A stretch of DNA of 64,000 bases from assembly GCA_015680685.1 (NCBI GenBank), contig MNCI01028890.1, forward strand, positions 26,292-90,291. The letters run 5' to 3'. Under the pieces are notes generated by a model that saw only the letters and a program-made list of their open reading frames with translations, had not been told where the DNA came from and ran no database searches. This document shows, piece after piece, positions 34,846 to 47,240 of the stretch. The position numbers and the translations under genes are program-made. The stretch's first letter is position 1, and each line of letters starts with the position of its first letter. This DNA is from Gnetum montanum. Taxonomy: Eukaryota; Streptophyta; Gnetopsida; Gnetales; Gnetaceae.

Positions 34846-35271
34846 GACTGATGCATCCAACTTTACCTTAGAAGCCATACTCATGCAATTAGATGACTAG
34901 AAACGACCCAATTACATTCACTATGTGAGTCAAAGTATTGCTAGTGCACAGCTTAAATACACCATAATAGAAAATGAGTTAATGGTTGTGGTGTTTGCAC
35001 TAGATAAGTTTAGGCACTATGTATTGGGCCATAAGGTATTTGTACACACAGACCATAATGCAATTTGGTTTCTATTGAATAAACCAACACAAAGCCCTCA
35101 CATCATACGATGGCTCATAATCTTACAAGAGTTCGATCTTACAATGATAGATCGTAAAGGCACCAAGAACATTGTTGCTGATCATTTATCTCAGTTAAGA
35201 TGGGACAATGAAGAGGATGAATATCTACTTTCTTATCACTTTTCTGATGAATTCCTCTTGCAAGTGTAGTA
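34846..35271 (+). pseudogene. pol: E3 RNase H
   Basis: MTDASNF gives the first catalytic Asp. ENELMVVVFALDKFRHYVLGH carries the Glu, though the usual Lys before it is Asn. VHTDHNAIWFL and IVADHLSQLRWD carry the other two Asp. All four acidic residues are therefore kept. One stop (after QLDD) separates the first segment from an open run of 114 codons at 34925-35269. The frame then passes toward integrase with stops. Confidence 0.9.
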
Positions 35272-35477
35272 AATAATCAATTAACCATAGAAATAAATTG
35301 GTATAGTAGCATTATTACCTATCTCCTAACACAAGAAACACAACAAGAGTTAGATGTTATAAAGAAACAATAGTTTCTACACTGAGCCAAATATTTCATG
35401 GAAATCAATGAGCACCTTTATAAGGTATGTCCTGATGGCTTGGTTCGATGGTGTGTTCCCAATGTAGATCAATTACG

Positions 35478-36789
35478 ACTTCTCTAAGATGCTCATGAGG
35501 GCCCTTGTGGGGGTCATTACACATGGAGACAAATAGCTATTAAAATATTTCTTGTAAGATATTATTAGCATACATTGTTTTAGGATGCTCATCATTTTGT
35601 CCAATCTTATGAGCACTGCCAACATGATGGGGGAATGACTACTAGGATGGAGGGTCCACAAAAATGGATTCAACCTTTAGAACCCTTTGACATATGGGAA
35701 ATTAATTTTATGAGGCTAATTACACCAATGTCCAATGGAAAAGCCTACATTATTGTTGCTATTGACTATTTCATAAAGTGGACAGAAGCAGTCACTATTA
35801 TGGACTATACATCATCTACTGCTACATAATTTGTTCAATAGCAAATCATAAATAGGTTTCATCTACCTCATGCACTTATTTATAACAATGGTACACACTT
35901 TACAAGTGTGACTTTCTAGAAATTGATGCAACGCTTAGGAGTGGAACACAAGTTGACTACACCATATCACTCTCAAGTGAATGATCAAGCTAAAGTCACC
36001 AATAGGGAGATTACAAAAATATTAACATGAACTATTAGCAAGTATAGGCAAGATTGGAGCACCAAACTGAATTATGCTCTTTGGGCATACCACTCCACAT
36101 GGAAACTCCCTATAGGATACTCTCCCTATGAGTTAGTGTACAATAATCTTCCAATGCTTCCTATTCAAGCTAAGCTCCATACACTATCTACAGCATGTGA
36201 TCTCAACCTTAACCTTAATCTAGCACAGAAAGAGTGGTTGATGAATGTTAACTTGCTAGATGAAAATTAATTAGGCACCCTATCATCCAATGAATTCCAC
36301 AAGGCCTTTAATAAACAACTTCATGACCTAAAAATTAGAAAAGTTAAATACCAACTGAGAGATAAGGTTCTTTATTGGAATCCCACACATGTGCCAAAAT
36401 GCACTAAATTTCAAATGCTATGGGAAGGACCTTATATTATTCATGAAAATTTTTCTTCAGGGTCCATGATGATTTACAAACCTAAGAGCCTAGATAAGAA
36501 ATTGTTGGCCAACATCAAACCAAACTTTTTCATGAGCCTAGAACAACTAGTATCAATACTACCTCTGTTAGTGGACAACCCTACTCATTATTTCAGATCT
36601 CCTCCCTCCAACTCAGTCATGGGGGAGATGGACATGAATGCTAACCATTCTAAGCCCTTAGCTCTTTTTTTATTTTTATTTTTAGATATTTTTTTACACA
36701 TATTTTTAATTTTACTTATTTTTTTTTACACCATCATTCACATTTTTACTATTTCTTTCTTTGATTTACTTTCATTCATCATACAATAA
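35478..36789 (+). pseudogene. pol: E3 integrase with hydrophobic tail
   Basis: The zinc-binding region reads HEGPCGGHYTW...SYEHCQHDGG, with the first Cys of the CxxC pair changed to Tyr. The core has MSNGKAYIIVAIDYFIKW (Asp kept), LIYNNGTHF (second Asp to Asn) and NDQAKVTNREI (Glu to Lys), so two of three catalytic residues are lost. The C-terminal part has LWAYHSTWKLPIGYSPYELVY and LWEGPYIIHENFSSG. From the LWEGPYI region the frame is open past the TCATGGGGG motif (36616-36625). It ends after ~45 strongly hydrophobic Leu/Phe/Ile residues at 36789. Confidence 0.88.
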
Positions 36790-38520
36790 GTGCTTGTGGT
36801 GGTGGATTGTCCTATAATGGTGTTGATAGTTAATGTTTGGTTTTTACCTTTGATTTTCAATGTTGATACTAAGATATGGTTCTTTTGATAAAACATGCAA
36901 TGGGTCCATGTCATCCATTCCTCCATTCAACTCTATGGTCTCCCTTGTCTTAGAAATGTATTGTCCCCTTTTTTCTAAGAAAAACTTATTAATGAATTAG
37001 TGACTTGGTATTCTTCAAACCAAGGAAGGACTCAATGGTTGAAAAGGATGTGACTTCAAGGGGATTTGATGCATTTTTTCTGGCTACTCTCTTGGGTACT
37101 TGGATGCTTTTCATGGGTTTTCTACCATTTTCCCATTGACCAAACATTAGGAAGTCAAATGAATTAAATAAGTATTTGCATGGTGTGATTCTCACATCAT
37201 AAAAAAATGGGTGAGAATTCAAAGCATACCCCTTATACATAATAACGAAATATGGGCTACAAGCACTAGTTATGGAACTAGAAAGACATGTTCCCCATGC
37301 CTGAAGTTTCCCTCTAACTAAGGCCCTTTCTCGCTTCCAAATGCTCTATCTTTCTCTCCTTGGAATGGTGGTAACTCTATAGATGCATTCTTGTTGCTTC
37401 AAGAAGATGGGTTGGACAAATGTATTGATGCGAGGTCATTGGATGTGGTTGGTTTGAGTCTGGATTTGGGATGAATTGTATTCAGTCACCTTAACCACAT
37501 AATACACAAGGGACTTTACACAACCTTGCTCTTTGGGATTCCATTCCATTTTCTCCTCTCCTTCCATATTTCTTCCCATATTCCACCTCATTTCTGATTT
37601 TATGATTAGTCTATGTCTTGGTTGATGCATTATTAGTCTTCAGTAAATTCTTGTGGGTAAGTTCTTAACCATTGTTCCATACATCATTCCCAGAGCCTAT
37701 GGACTCTTTAGTTTGTAGGTTTGTTAAGGCATAAAAGGCATGAGCCTACTTTGAGGAGGACTCACTAGCATTCCTTTTTGGTGCAATTGTTAAGTTCTTT
37801 TCCTTAAACATTCTTTGCAATCAACCATTTCTTATTTCATCCCCATCCATGACATCCATTTTATTGGCTTCACCATTGTTATTTCTCTTATCTTTCTTAT
37901 TCCTACAATATTTCCACCCTATTGCTACCGAAGGTTTGCTCTTAGTCATGGGGGCCCTGTCAAAATTTTTTTTCATTCTATTATCTATCTCACCCCTACA
38001 CCTTGGGTTGTTATTAGTTAAAAACCTCTAACCTAGTATCTTCCATACCCACAACCCAGCTAAGGTACTTCATATCAGGGCAAGGTATCAACTATATTGT
38101 ATCTTATCTATCCTTTCTAATTGATGACTATGTTATGTGTGCAGATGGAAACCATACAAACAATGGACTGGGATAGGAGGGAGCACTCAGGATAGACTGG
38201 AGCGAGAGAAGTTATGCGAAGAACACACATCATCATGTGGCTCTAGATAAACAATGGAGTGCACATTTCTAACATCAGCAGCAACACACCTCATTCTTTT
38301 TTCTCTCTCTTTCTCTTCAAGCTATCGAATGAGGGTCTACATGTCATCTATGTACAATGTTCACCATAATGGTTATGAACACCAATGTTGTAATATGTTT
38401 ATCGATCCATTCACCGAGCACTTTGAGTCTATCAACCATGTCACCATCAGTTGTCATTTAGTCAATAATCCCATACCTTCCCAATATTTTGTAAGGAACT
38501 TGAGGACAAGTTTGAATTTA
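36790..38520 (+). other. E3 3' region after pol
   Basis: About 1.7 kb without an intact gene. The block at 37361-37447 (29 codons, WNGGNSIDAFLLLQEDGL and onward) aligns with E2 at 17527-17613. A second TCATGGGGG lies at 37947-37954. Two overlapping Phe/Leu-rich frames near 37815-38031 match those of E2. Confidence 0.65.
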
Positions 38521-38532
38521 GTTGTGGGGGTA
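38521..38532 (+). other. E3 polypurine tract
   Basis: gttgtgggggta directly before the 3' LTR; the usual CATGGGGG has become TGTGGGGG. Confidence 0.75.
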
Positions 38533-39371
38533 TGATGAACCGTGATATTAGGGTCGCGATATTGTAGCTGCGATATCAGGTCTGTGATATCAAAGCTCAC
38601 CAAGAAATATTAGCCATTCGATGTCGAGACCCACCTCATCGCCTATAAATAAGAGGCAAACACGCTTGGTTTGCATAGTTAGCCTTAGTCCCTTACCCAA
38701 ACTCTTATAGTTTTCCTTCCTTAGAGTTAGAATTATTTTTGAGTGCCCATAGTAGGAGTCATAAGATGATCAGATCTTTATTCAAGAATTATGTACCTGA
38801 GCACACCTTATGGCTAGAAATAAAGAGGAACTTTGTGATAAACCTTGCAGCATTCAGAATAACTTATTTAATGTTATTTACAGTTATTTAATGATTTCCT
38901 TAGTTAATTAATTTCCTATCTCTCACCTTGATAACTCTCCCAAGTAAGCACACTCAGTACGACCACTTCAAGCATGCGTGGAATACTTGGTAACCCAGTA
39001 ACGATTAGTGTTTGGTAATCCCAGTACAGTTGCACTAGTTTAGGATGTGTATGGCAAGTGGGAATGGATACTAGTGTTAGGACTAGTTAGAGCATAGTCG
39101 ATTAGTTAAATTAAATTAGTTACTTAATTAGTTCACTCCTCCTTTTGTAGCACCAAGAAATAAAACATTAGAAAATATATAAAAATCATATACCTCAAGT
39201 TTACTTAACCATACAATCACACTATATAAGTAATCTTGGGAAGACAACAATTGACTCACCTGTCTAGGTTATGTAAAGGTTCATAAGCACCTAGTCCTTG
39301 GAATTTGATTGGATCATGCGTGTACTCTTGTATTCATATGGTTGAGCATTGGGATACCTCGCCCCTCATCA
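38533..39371 (+). repeat. E3 3' LTR
   Basis: It starts TGATGAACCGTGATATTAGG and ends CCCCTCATCA, followed by AATAT. TATAAATA at 38644-38651. Confidence 0.95.
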
Positions 39372-39376
39372 AATAT

Positions 39377-40720
39377 TATTGGCTAATTCTTACATGTCTT
39401 TGTATTGACATTGGCTTTACTAGAACTAGATTTTGGTTCTAATGAATTTCTTTCATTAAAAAAATCTTTATATAATAATGTAATTTTTAATGGCTTCTCT
39501 TATCTCTTACTTTATGTATTTTGGACCTCAATGCTCTCATAGAACAAAATTTTAGAATCATTTTGAGCTTAATTTTAGTTCTAAAGCTCTTCATGATACG
39601 ACATACGTCAATGATCATTTGACTTTTCCCAAAGTGGATGCTAGATTTCTTGTAGATCCAAATTTCCCTTCTAAAATTTCTCTCATAGAACTAATTTTTT
39701 ATTCTATATAGCTATTTTTTAAACTAAATCTTTCTTGTCTAACCAAATTCAAGCATATCTTTAGATCAATGTTTAGTTCTATAGGATTCACAATGCTATT
39801 GTAGTGGGCCATAGTTTGTGTGGCACTAAGACTTTAGAATTAATTTTGCCTTTACAAGCCCTTGGCTCCAAAAGCTAACAACCTTAATTTTTTTAAATTT
39901 ACATTTAGAAGATGTAAAACCTTGACATTACATCATATTAACAAAATCAAATCATTCTTTAGCTCTAAATAAATATCTTTTCAAGAATATAGTGTTTTTC
40001 AACCAAAGGCTCATGCTAGTGAATTTTTTATGGTTGATGTTAAAGAAGAGCTTGATAGAACTAAAAATTGATTCTTCATAATGGTTCTAAATTCTATCTC
40101 ATGTGCTTGCTCTTTTAGCCTATATGATAATTCAACTTGCTTGTAGAACCAAATTTTGGTCTTACAAATAATTTCTAAATAGCTTTATCAAATGTTGTTC
40201 TCTTTTAAACCTTAACGAGCCCCATTACACTTAGCTAGATTAGAAATTTTATTAAGCATGTGCCTATTTTCTTAAGTTTTTGGGTAAAACAAGATCTTAA
40301 TCACAACTTATATTGTAGCTCAATCCTGGGACATGCGTTTAGAAAGTAAAATTTTTTCTCTTCTAACAAAGCTTATGTGGTAGGAAGCTTAGTAAAACCA
40401 AGAATAGGTTGTAATGGTATATTTTGATGGTACTTCTTTATCATAACTAAGCCTTCATTTAGAACCGAATTTTGGTTCTTAATTGAAGCTCAAAATATGC
40501 TTTCAATCCCATCATGATCTACATTTTTTTAGCTATAAAATTTAATTTTCTCATGTCATATCTTAAAGTTCAATTTTATTCTTTTTTATTGATACTCTCA
40601 TCATTGTGGGTTCACATATTCTGTGGCCTAAGCCATTAAGCATAGAAAATCATTATAAAACCAAATTTCAATTCTAGACACTAGTTTGGGTAATTAAGCT
40701 ATAATGAGAAATGAAATGCT
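39377..40720. repeat. degenerate palindromic repeat field, right part
   Basis: Continues the field left of E3. Variants of GAACCAAATTTTGGTTC occur near 39426 (gaactagattttggttct), 39545, 39580, 39700, 39770, 40065, 40148 (agaaccaaattttggtct) and 40458 (gaaccgaattttggttc), with further weak copies to 40670. No coding sequence is seen. Confidence 0.55.
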
Positions 40721-41249
40721 ATGGATCCAAAAAATTATTATTATTTTTTGCGATCTCTAGTTCATCTATCAAAAATTTATAAAATGTGCTTTTCTTTCTA
40801 GAATGAAAACTTCATAAGCTTGGTCTACTTCTTATGAACTTTTTGTTTTTTTTTTTGAAATATCTCAAACTATTTTCAAATTTTAGCCTCCAAAAAGTAA
40901 CTTTGTTGATCAAACCTAAGAAATATACACTTTTATTTTTAGATAATTCCATTCTTTATCCTTTTAGCTTATTTCAAAATTGAGCGTAACTTTATAGAAT
41001 CTAACTATTCATTCAATAATATAGCTTGTCTTAAACATGAGACTAAAGTATATTATGTATAATATATATTAGGCCTTGAACTATGAATTCATATTTTCTT
41101 GAAAATTATACTTAACTTTATTTTCATTTGCATTATTTTATCAAATCCTGAATTCTACTTAATTCTTCAATCTAATCCTTAGTTTCCACTTAACAACAAT
41201 AAAACTTTCAGTTTATCTTAAGCTTAAAGTTTAACTCATTTTCTCCATG
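40721..41249. other. AT-rich spacer
   Basis: No gene or repeat recognised. It ends at the E4 target site. Confidence 0.5.
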
Positions 41250-41254
41250 ACAAG

Positions 41255-42083
41255 TGATGAGTGGTGAGGTACCCCTACACCCAACCATATGAATCACTAA
41301 GGCATTATGTGTGATCTGATTGAATTCTATGGACCTCTAGTTATCTAATGCACTAACTCTTCTAGGAAGTGAAATGGGCATTGAGAATGTTCATTGTCTC
41401 CCTAATTACACTCGTGATGTTCAAGGGTATGGTTTAAGTGTAATTGAGATATATGATTTTTCTTACTTTATATTTTATGAATTTGGTTGCCTACATCAAG
41501 AATGAAGAGTAGAGTAATTAAAGATCTAATTCATCTATTACCTAGCTAGCCTAAAACAAGTAACCATCCCACTTTCCTGAACACATATAGCACTACTGGG
41601 CTACCAAATGTTAAGTGTTGTTAGGTCACCAAGTACTATATGAATGCTCAAAGTGGTTGTGCTTGAATTCATTAACTGCTAGAAATAAATTGCTTAATTC
41701 AAATGCATTAAAGTAAAGAGCAAGAAACTAAAATACATTAAAGAAAATCTTAATCTATTCTCAGTGCTACAAGGATTGTCAAAATAGTTCATTTTATTTC
41801 CATCATAATGTTACACTTAGGTACATCAATGCTCAAACAAAGAACCATACACACTTAGACTCCTTCTGTGGGCACTAGAAAATATTCTAACTTTGAGGAA
41901 AGGAAATGGTAATAGCTTCACTACTCTGACTAAGAAATATCAAAAACTAACTTCAAAATTGAAGCCTAGGCATGGTATTTATAGCCTTGGGGTATACACC
42001 CCGACGTCAGACATCTGACATTGGATCCATAATACAACATTGCATTTGTAATGTCATAGTCAACATCAAATGGTGGTTCATCA
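41255..42083 (-). repeat. E4 3' LTR
   Basis: TGATGAGTGGTGAGG...GTGGTTCATCA on the + strand, 829 bp. Minus-strand TATA at 41976-41983. The U3 start is strongly decayed; the palindromes survive only as words such as cgacgtcag and catcaaatg. Confidence 0.93.
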
Positions 42084-42095
42084 TACCCCCATAAC
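42084..42095 (-). other. E4 polypurine tract
   Basis: tacccccataac on the + strand, i.e. TTATGGGGGTA beside the 3' LTR. Confidence 0.75.
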
Positions 42096-44132
42096 TGAAT
42101 GAAAACACATCCTCAAGTGAAGAAGAGAAGGAACAAGTTCTTTACAACACAACATATTGGATAGGTATGGGATTATTGACTAACATTACAAATTGACTCA
42201 AATGAAATAGACAGACTCTGAGTGCCCAAGTGTACAAAATTACAATTTTTACAAAATGAGATGTTCATGATAAGAGAAGTAAACATCCTAGATAACATCA
42301 ACATCCAACACCTCTTGATAGTAGAATAATTAGAGAGAGAGAAGAGATCCTTCAATTACAAATGGTCCTCATTGTGTGATCCTACTGCATCATCCTTGGT
42401 GAAGATAGTCTTGCTTCCAATCCATGCTTCCCACTACAATCACAACAAAATCATGAATTAGTATGCAATGTGTAATAGAGAGTGGTGAAATGCCTTGTCT
42501 CATTGGTGGTTACACTTAACTAAGTTTTGATTGTGATAGATCAGTTTCTTCAATAGTGCTAGTAGGAAGGCTGACAAATAGGGTAAAATAGACAAGTAGT
42601 CCATTAAATTGAAAAATGTTTAACACAAGGAAATGTTTGAAGAGGATATAAGAATTCTCAACAATGAAAAGAAGAATTCATTAAAAATTTTTGTGAAGAT
42701 GTGTACAATTGGATGTCATTGATGGGGTAAACAAAAAATAATTTGATTGTAAGAGTGTCTAATGGTAAAAAGCTTAACTAACCTAACCAAAAAGATATGC
42801 AAGTGGGTCCTCCCCAAAGTAGGCACATGCCTTGTATTCCCTTGCATAACTTCAAACCAAAGAGTCCATGGGCTCTATGGATGATTAATGGTTACAGAAG
42901 GTTAAGTACAAAAACCTAGAAGAAACTAACTAAGAATTCTAACACATCAAATCAAGAACATGAAACTAGTAGTGAGGTGAGATATGGAAAGCATAGATGG
43001 ATGAGAGATAGTGAAATGGAGTTCCTAATTAAGGCCACATGAAGTTTGTTGTGGATTTTGTGGTTAAATGACTTGATAGGATCCATCCTTAGTCTAGATC
43101 AAAACCAACCATGTTAATCCATCCCCTGAGACACAAGAGTGCTCCCACAAAATAACCACCATTCCAAACTAGAGAAGAAGTAGGAAGTGAGTAAGGGCCT
43201 TAGTTAGAGGAGACTAGTCCTATAACCAGTGCTTGTAGCTCATTTATCCTATCTAAGGGGTGTTCTTTGAATTTCCATTATCTTTTTTTTTCTTTTGAAA
43301 TGGGAATCACATCATGCAAAGATACATGCATTTATTTTGTCCAAGGGGTATGCTTTGAATTCTTATCTTTTCTCTTCTTTTTCCTTTTTTTTTCTCTTCT
43401 TGATGAAAACCAACCATACAAGGATGTATGCATTTATTTTGTCCAAGGGGTGTGCTTTGAATTCTCATCAATTTTTTTCTAATTAGAACCATACCAAGCA
43501 AGGACTTATTCAACTTCCTTTTATTGAATGACACAGAATGATAAGAAATTCATGAAAACACACATGCACCTAGGAAAATAAAAAAGCACAAAGAGTATTG
43601 AATCCCCTTGAAGCCACACTCTGTTCAAACCTTTGAATCCTTCCCAATTCTAGAAACTACCAAAGTTACAAATTTATTAAGTTATTATTAATTAGAGAGG
43701 GACTACATGTTTCCAAAATAAGGAAAATCATAGAGTTTGTGGATGGGTGGATGTTATGGACTCACTGCCTGTTACATGAAAAGAAACCATGTCCTAATTA
43801 TCTATAACAAAATTCAAAGTAAGAAACTAGACAACAACAATCAAATAAAAATAATACATATCACCATCAAGTAATGCATTACCATTGTACCTAGCACTTA
43901 TTAACAAAAAGTTATAAAATCACATGAAAATAAAATAAAAGAAAATATAAAAGAAAGTGTGAAATATTCAAGAAATAGAAAATGTACTAATGATGGTGTA
44001 AAAAAAATAGAAAAGATTAATAACATAAAAATAAAAATATGTAAAATAAAGAATGTGAAAAACAAAAAGCTTAAAACAAAAATTTTGAAAAACTGAGGAG
44101 CTACTTTGTATGGTTAGCGTGAGTGATCATCT
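42096..44132 (-). other. E4 3' region after pol
   Basis: About 2 kb. TCATGGGGG is present at the pol end (44133-44140), but the mid-region copy seen in E1, E2, E3 and E5 was not found. A local tandem duplication lies at 43251-43485. The minisatellite site (about 43990-44095) is degenerate. No intact gene. Confidence 0.65.
43251..43485. repeat. ~102-bp tandem duplication in E4
   Basis: The word tgcatttattttgtccaagg begins at 43327 and again at 43429, each followed by ggtgtgctttgaattct-like sequence. A third, weaker copy of aaggggt...ctttgaatt begins at 43255. The sister copies have one copy here, so the duplication is specific to E4. Confidence 0.8.
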
Positions 44133-45295
44133 CCCCCATGACTAAGTTGAAAGGAGGAGACCCAAAATATGGAGCATGGTTGTCCATCTAATGAGGTGCT
44201 TGTTGTGTTATCTGGCATATGCTGATGGAAAGGTTTGATTTTTTGGATGTTGACTAGCTATTTATTATTTGGGCTCTTAGGTTTATAGATCATCATGGCC
44301 CTAGAAGAAAAATTCTCATAAATGATATAAGGTCATTCCCACAACATTTAAAACTTATTTTGTTGAGGTACGTGTGTGGGGTTCTAGTAAAGAACCTTTT
44401 CTCTTAGTTGAAATTTGAATTTTCTAATTTTCAAGTCATGACACTTTTTGTTATAGGCCTTATGCAACTTGTTAGATGATAGGGCTACTAATCAATTTTC
44501 ATCTAGTAGGTTGATATTCATTAGCTGTTCTTTTGGGTTAGACTTAAGTCAAGGTCAAGGTCACAATCTATTGAGAGTGTATGGAGTTCAAATTGAATAG
44601 GAAGTATTGGTAGTTTTTCATACACAAGCTCAAGGGAGAGCAGCCTATAGAAAGTTTCCAAGTTGAGCAATAGGCCCAAAGGGAATCATTCAGTTTTATG
44701 CTCTAGTCCTTTTGATACTTGCTAATAATTCTTATTAGTATCCTTGTGATTTCCCTATTGGTAACCTCAACTTGACCATTAGCTTGGGGATGGTAAGGTG
44801 CTGTGAGTTTATGTTCAACCCCCAAGTGTTGCATGAGGTTTTAAAAAGTAGTGCTTATAAAATGAGTTCCATTATCAAAAATTAATGCACGTTGCACACC
44901 AAACTTATTTGCAACATTTTGTTGTACAAATCAAGTAGCAGTAGAGGATGTACAATTGATGACGGTTGCTACTTTTTCCCATTTTATACAATAGTTAATA
45001 GAAACTATGATGTACACCTTTCCATTTAACATGGACATGATGAGACCCATGAAATCAATGCCCCAAATGTCAAATTGTTCCAATGGTTGAATCCATTGTT
45101 GAGGTCCCTCCATTTGAGTAGTCATTCTACCATCTCGTTGGCATCATTCACAAGAGAAAATGTAATGGTAAGCATTCCTAAAGAGTGTTGGCTAGTAGTA
45201 TCCTACCATCAATATTTTAATGGTCATGTGTCTCCCAACATAGTGTCCTCCACAAGGACCTTCATGAGCATCTTGGAGAACATGTAGTTGATCAG
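44133..45295 (-). pseudogene. pol: E4 integrase, decayed
   Basis: The open segment 45125-44931 has QMEGPQQWIQPLEQFDIWGIDFMG, then SINYCIKW where the family has VDYFTKW: the first catalytic Asp is Asn. LIFDNGTHF keeps the second Asp, and GQVEVTNREI keeps the Glu. So E4 has lost a different residue of the triad from E2, E3 and E5. The zinc-binding N terminus (about 45280-45130) and the C-terminal blocks down to 44140 are recognisable but contain several stops. The hydrophobic tail seen in other copies is closed here by an early stop. Confidence 0.85.
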
Positions 45296-45529
45296 CATCA
45301 TGGACATACCAATGAACTAGGCCATCGATGCACACCTTGTAGAGATGTCCATTGATTTCCATGAAGTTCTTTACATGGTGAAGAAACTACTATTTCTTTT
45401 GGTGGTTTGACCCTTGTGGCATCTCCTGAGTGACAAGATAGGTAAGAATGTTATCATATCATTTTGACCCATTGGGCATCTATTTAGTGATAGCCCCAGC
45501 AAAGAGGAGTTCATTAGAAAATATATTAG

Positions 45530-46900
45530 ATAATGGACTTTCTTCCTCTTTGTCATCCTATCACAACTGAGACAAGTGATCAGTGACCACATTCTCAGTG
45601 CCCTTTCAATCTACTATCAAGAGATCAAATTCTTGCAAGATCACCAACCACTATATGACATAGGGGCTTATCATTAGCTTTTTCATTAGGAAGCATATGG
45701 CACTATGGTCTATGTGCACAAACACCTTGTATCCAAGCACATAATTCCTAAACTTTTCTAGAGCAAACACCACGGCCATCAATTCATTTTCTATAGTGGT
45801 GTAGTTTAGTTATGCACCAACAATGCTTTGGTTGGCATAGTAGATGTAGTATGGTCATTTCTTATCATCTAACTATGTCAACATAGCTCCCAAGGAATAA
45901 TTTGATGTGTTCTTTATAATAAAAAATGATCTGAACCAATTAGGTGCTTGTATGATTGAAGTTTCTACAAGATTTTCTTTCAGTTGATGGAATGCTTTCT
46001 CACATTCTACAGTCTAGACAAAGGGGGCATCTTTCTTTGATAGCTCGACCAATGATTTTCCCATCTTAGAGAAATTATCTATGAATTTCTGGTAGTAGCT
46101 AGTATGTCCCAGGAATGACTGAACATCTTTAACTATTTTTTTCTAGCAAGTTGTTCCTTGGATGATCCTCTTTTTTTCAAGGTCCACCTCAATTCCTGCT
46201 TGCAAGATTTTGTGCCCCAGTACAATGCCCTCCTAGACCATGAGGTGAATTTTCTGCTAATTGAGCCGCAAGTTGGTTTCAACACACCATTTTAGCACTT
46301 GCTCAAGGTAGTCCAAGGCTTGCTCAAATGTTGATCCATAAGTGGAGAAGTCATTCATGAAGACTTCCATACCACTACCAATCTGCTATTGAAAAATGCT
46401 CAAGACTAGGCATTAGAATGTGCAAGAGCATTTCGTAGACCAAATGGCATCTTACGATATGGAAAAGTTCCCCAGGGACTCATGAATGTTGTTTTTTCCT
46501 TGTCTTTTGATACAATTTAAATTTGGTTATAGCCACTATAACCATCTAGAAAACTGTAGTAACAATGTCCAAATATTTTTTTGGGAACCTGGTCAAAAAA
46601 TCATAATGGAAAGTGATCTTTGAATGTTGTCATGTTCAATAGCTTGAAATTGATGTATACCTCCCACTTTCCACCTTTCTTTAACACAATCATGAGTGGA
46701 CTAACCCACTCACTATCCGCAATGGGATAAATGAACCCCACCTTGAGGAGTTATTCAATTTTCTTCTTGATGATTTGCTTCAATTTGGAATTTAATCACC
46801 TTTGTGGTTATCGTTTTGGCTTCATGGCTAGGTCAATGTAGATGTGATGTAGGCATATCTTAGGATCAATCCATATGATTTTAGGATATGACCAAGCAAA
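45530..46900 (-). pseudogene. pol: E4 RT and RNase H, decayed
   Basis: RT lies at about 46830-45920. FLDGYSGY near 46545 keeps the first catalytic Asp. The polymerase box reads FMND at 46350-46361, with Asp changed to Asn. EGIVLGHKILQAG-like and QSFLGHTSYYQKF-like words follow. RNase H lies at about 45900-45540, with recognisable ENELMAVVFALEKFRNYVLGY-like, HIDHSAICFL-like and TDHLSQL-like blocks. It contains more stops than E2, E3 or E5, in keeping with an older insertion. Confidence 0.85.
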
Positions 46901-47240
46901 AGCTATTGACCATCTTTCAACTACTTTTAATAGCATCTTCTTCTATTCTAGAGCAAGTTTTGCATTAATTATAACTAGATTTTCATTCTTCAAAAATAGA
47001 TATTCTATTCCATCCAGTAAATTTTTCAACTCAAGGGGCTTTTATTTTAATTTGTTAGGAATTTCCAACACTTCACAATAAGTATCATCATTTGTATCAT
47101 TAGAGAGTTGGTGATGAACTTTCTCTAGTTCATCCATGCCTATGACATACACACATGTCAGGCTCTCAGTTGGTTCCATGCAAAGTGTGCTACTTTTCAA
47201 ATCAATGGTCAACCACTAGGTGCCCTCTTGTTTTGTGGCT

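Larger units (their letters stand above)
29474..39371 (+). mobile_element. E3: complete Ty3/gypsy Tat/Athila-like element
   Basis: LTRs of 827 and 839 bp have TG...CA ends and a perfect target duplication AATAT at 29469-29473 and 39372-39376. PBS, gag, protease, RT, RNase H, integrase, 3' region and PPT all occur in order over 9.9 kb. It is structurally complete but coding-dead: protease, RT and integrase active sites are all changed. It interrupts the palindromic repeat field that continues on both sides. LTR sequence groups it with E2. Confidence 0.96.
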
